A stretch of 64,000 nucleotides of DNA from Oceaniovalibus sp. ACAM 378 (lineage in GTDB: Bacteria; Pseudomonadota; Alphaproteobacteria; Rhodobacterales; Rhodobacteraceae). The stretch's first letter is position 1. Each line of letters begins with the position of its first letter. A program made the position numbers and the translations under genes. The stretch is taken from contig NZ_VSJK01000010.1 of the NCBI RefSeq assembly GCF_008085915.1, positions 143,753 through 207,752 of the forward strand, in the 5' to 3' direction. The notes beneath the pieces were generated by a model. It was not told the DNA's origin, did no database searches, and saw only the letters and a list, made by a program, of their open reading frames with translations. This document shows, one piece after another, positions 63,621-64,000 of the stretch.

Positions 63621-63873
63621 CAGCTGATTGCCAGACGAAAGAATGAGAGCACAAGTCGATCCGACCACGCGCTTTTTCAGAATTACGCGACCATGGTAGG
63701 CTCTTGGAACTGCAATAATTTCAATTTTGGATGTTTCGTTAAGTGCTTGTAGCGGCGAAAATAGCCAGTTGCTTCGGTCATTTATCGGCTGCATTCGCCT
63801 TACAGAAGTATGACCCGAGCACTTGCAGCGAACGACCGCTTTCCGCCCATCCTGTTAAAAAACTCTATGCTGC
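63621..63873. other. Stretch between the efflux operon and IS3
   Basis: About 250 nt without a supportable gene or clear terminator. Confidence 0.4.
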
Positions 63874-64000
63874 TGACCTGCCCCCCGGAAGTTCCCTCAG
63901 TCTGATGTAGAGTCTGCCCAACCTGAAGGAGCAGACGAGATGAGGAAAAGCCGTTTCACCGAAGCGCAGATTATCGGGATGATCAAAGAGCAGGAGGCTG
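63874..64000 (+). mobile_element. IS3-family element, left end (continues past the window)
   Basis: The likely terminal sequence TGACCTGCCCCCCGGAAGTT is followed 46 nt later by the start of an OrfA-type transposase gene. This is the usual left end of many IS3-family elements of proteobacteria. Confidence 0.75.
63940..64000 (+). CDS. IS3-family transposase OrfA (partial)
   Basis: The visible residues MRKSRFTEAQIIGMIKEQEA are the well-known N-terminus of IS3-family OrfA helix-turn-helix proteins. GAAGGAG lies 7 nt before the ATG. The rest lies outside the window. Confidence 0.9.
   Translation, partial: MRKSRFTEAQIIGMIKEQEA

Overview
The window looks like chromosome of a marine-type alphaproteobacterium of the order Rhodobacterales (roseobacter group). 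The gene order points there (aroA-cmk-rpsA; phoH-ybeY-corC-lnt-metK; irr divergent from fabA-fabB-fabI; a full sox cluster), as does a SAM/SAH riboswitch before metK, a class known from Rhodobacterales. Base composition is GC-rich up to about 57.5 kb and then more mixed. No species is claimed.

Layout. 1-15 kb is housekeeping: ribosomal protein S1, CMP kinase, EPSP synthase, tRNA m7G methyltransferase, a copper chaperone pair, SAM synthetase with its riboswitch, the lnt/corC/ybeY/phoH/miaB block, and two small envelope proteins sharing a Cys/Trp-rich module. 15-18.4 kb holds Irr and the unsaturated fatty acid genes fabA-fabB-fabI. 18.8-25.5 kb is catabolic: KduD-type dehydrogenase, FKBP isomerase, haloacid dehalogenase, hydrolase, ammonia-lyase, and pcaD/pcaB without pcaC, pcaH or pcaG. 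25.8-31.8 kb is a cytosine deaminase with a BMP-type nucleobase/nucleoside ABC importer, including a 48-codon repeat ORF wedged between the two permeases. 32-38 kb carries a ynjF-ynjB-ynjC-ynjD locus with a decayed mercuric-reductase-like gene and a small membrane protein. 38-41.6 kb has a patatin phospholipase with a coupled 23-aa leader ORF, TauE, an FAH-family hydrolase and tRNA-Arg(UCU).

41.6-57.5 kb is the thiosulfate-oxidation region: an SLC13-type carrier, soxG/soxH-like genes, two SoxT-like YeeE/YedE proteins, a DUF302 and a DsrE-like periplasmic protein, soxX-Y-Z-A-B-C-D, the thiol-supply genes soxV, soxW, soxS and the ArsR-type regulator soxR. soxE and soxF are not seen. Candidate SoxR operators lie in the soxS/soxV and soxW/soxX gaps, and a strong intrinsic terminator sits between soxA and soxB.

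57.5-64 kb is a mobile-DNA zone: fragments of IS3 and IS256 transposases, an IS5-family (IS903-like) element, then a TetR regulator with an HlyD protein and two ABC-2 permeases (no ATPase gene seen), ended by another IS3 element. The most unusual observation is here: three copies of a 37-38 nt two-hairpin element inserted in transposase genes. Removing each copy exactly restores the interrupted reading frame. The copies share ends, keep the same orientation relative to the gene, always sit directly before GA, and differ by compensating changes in the first stem.
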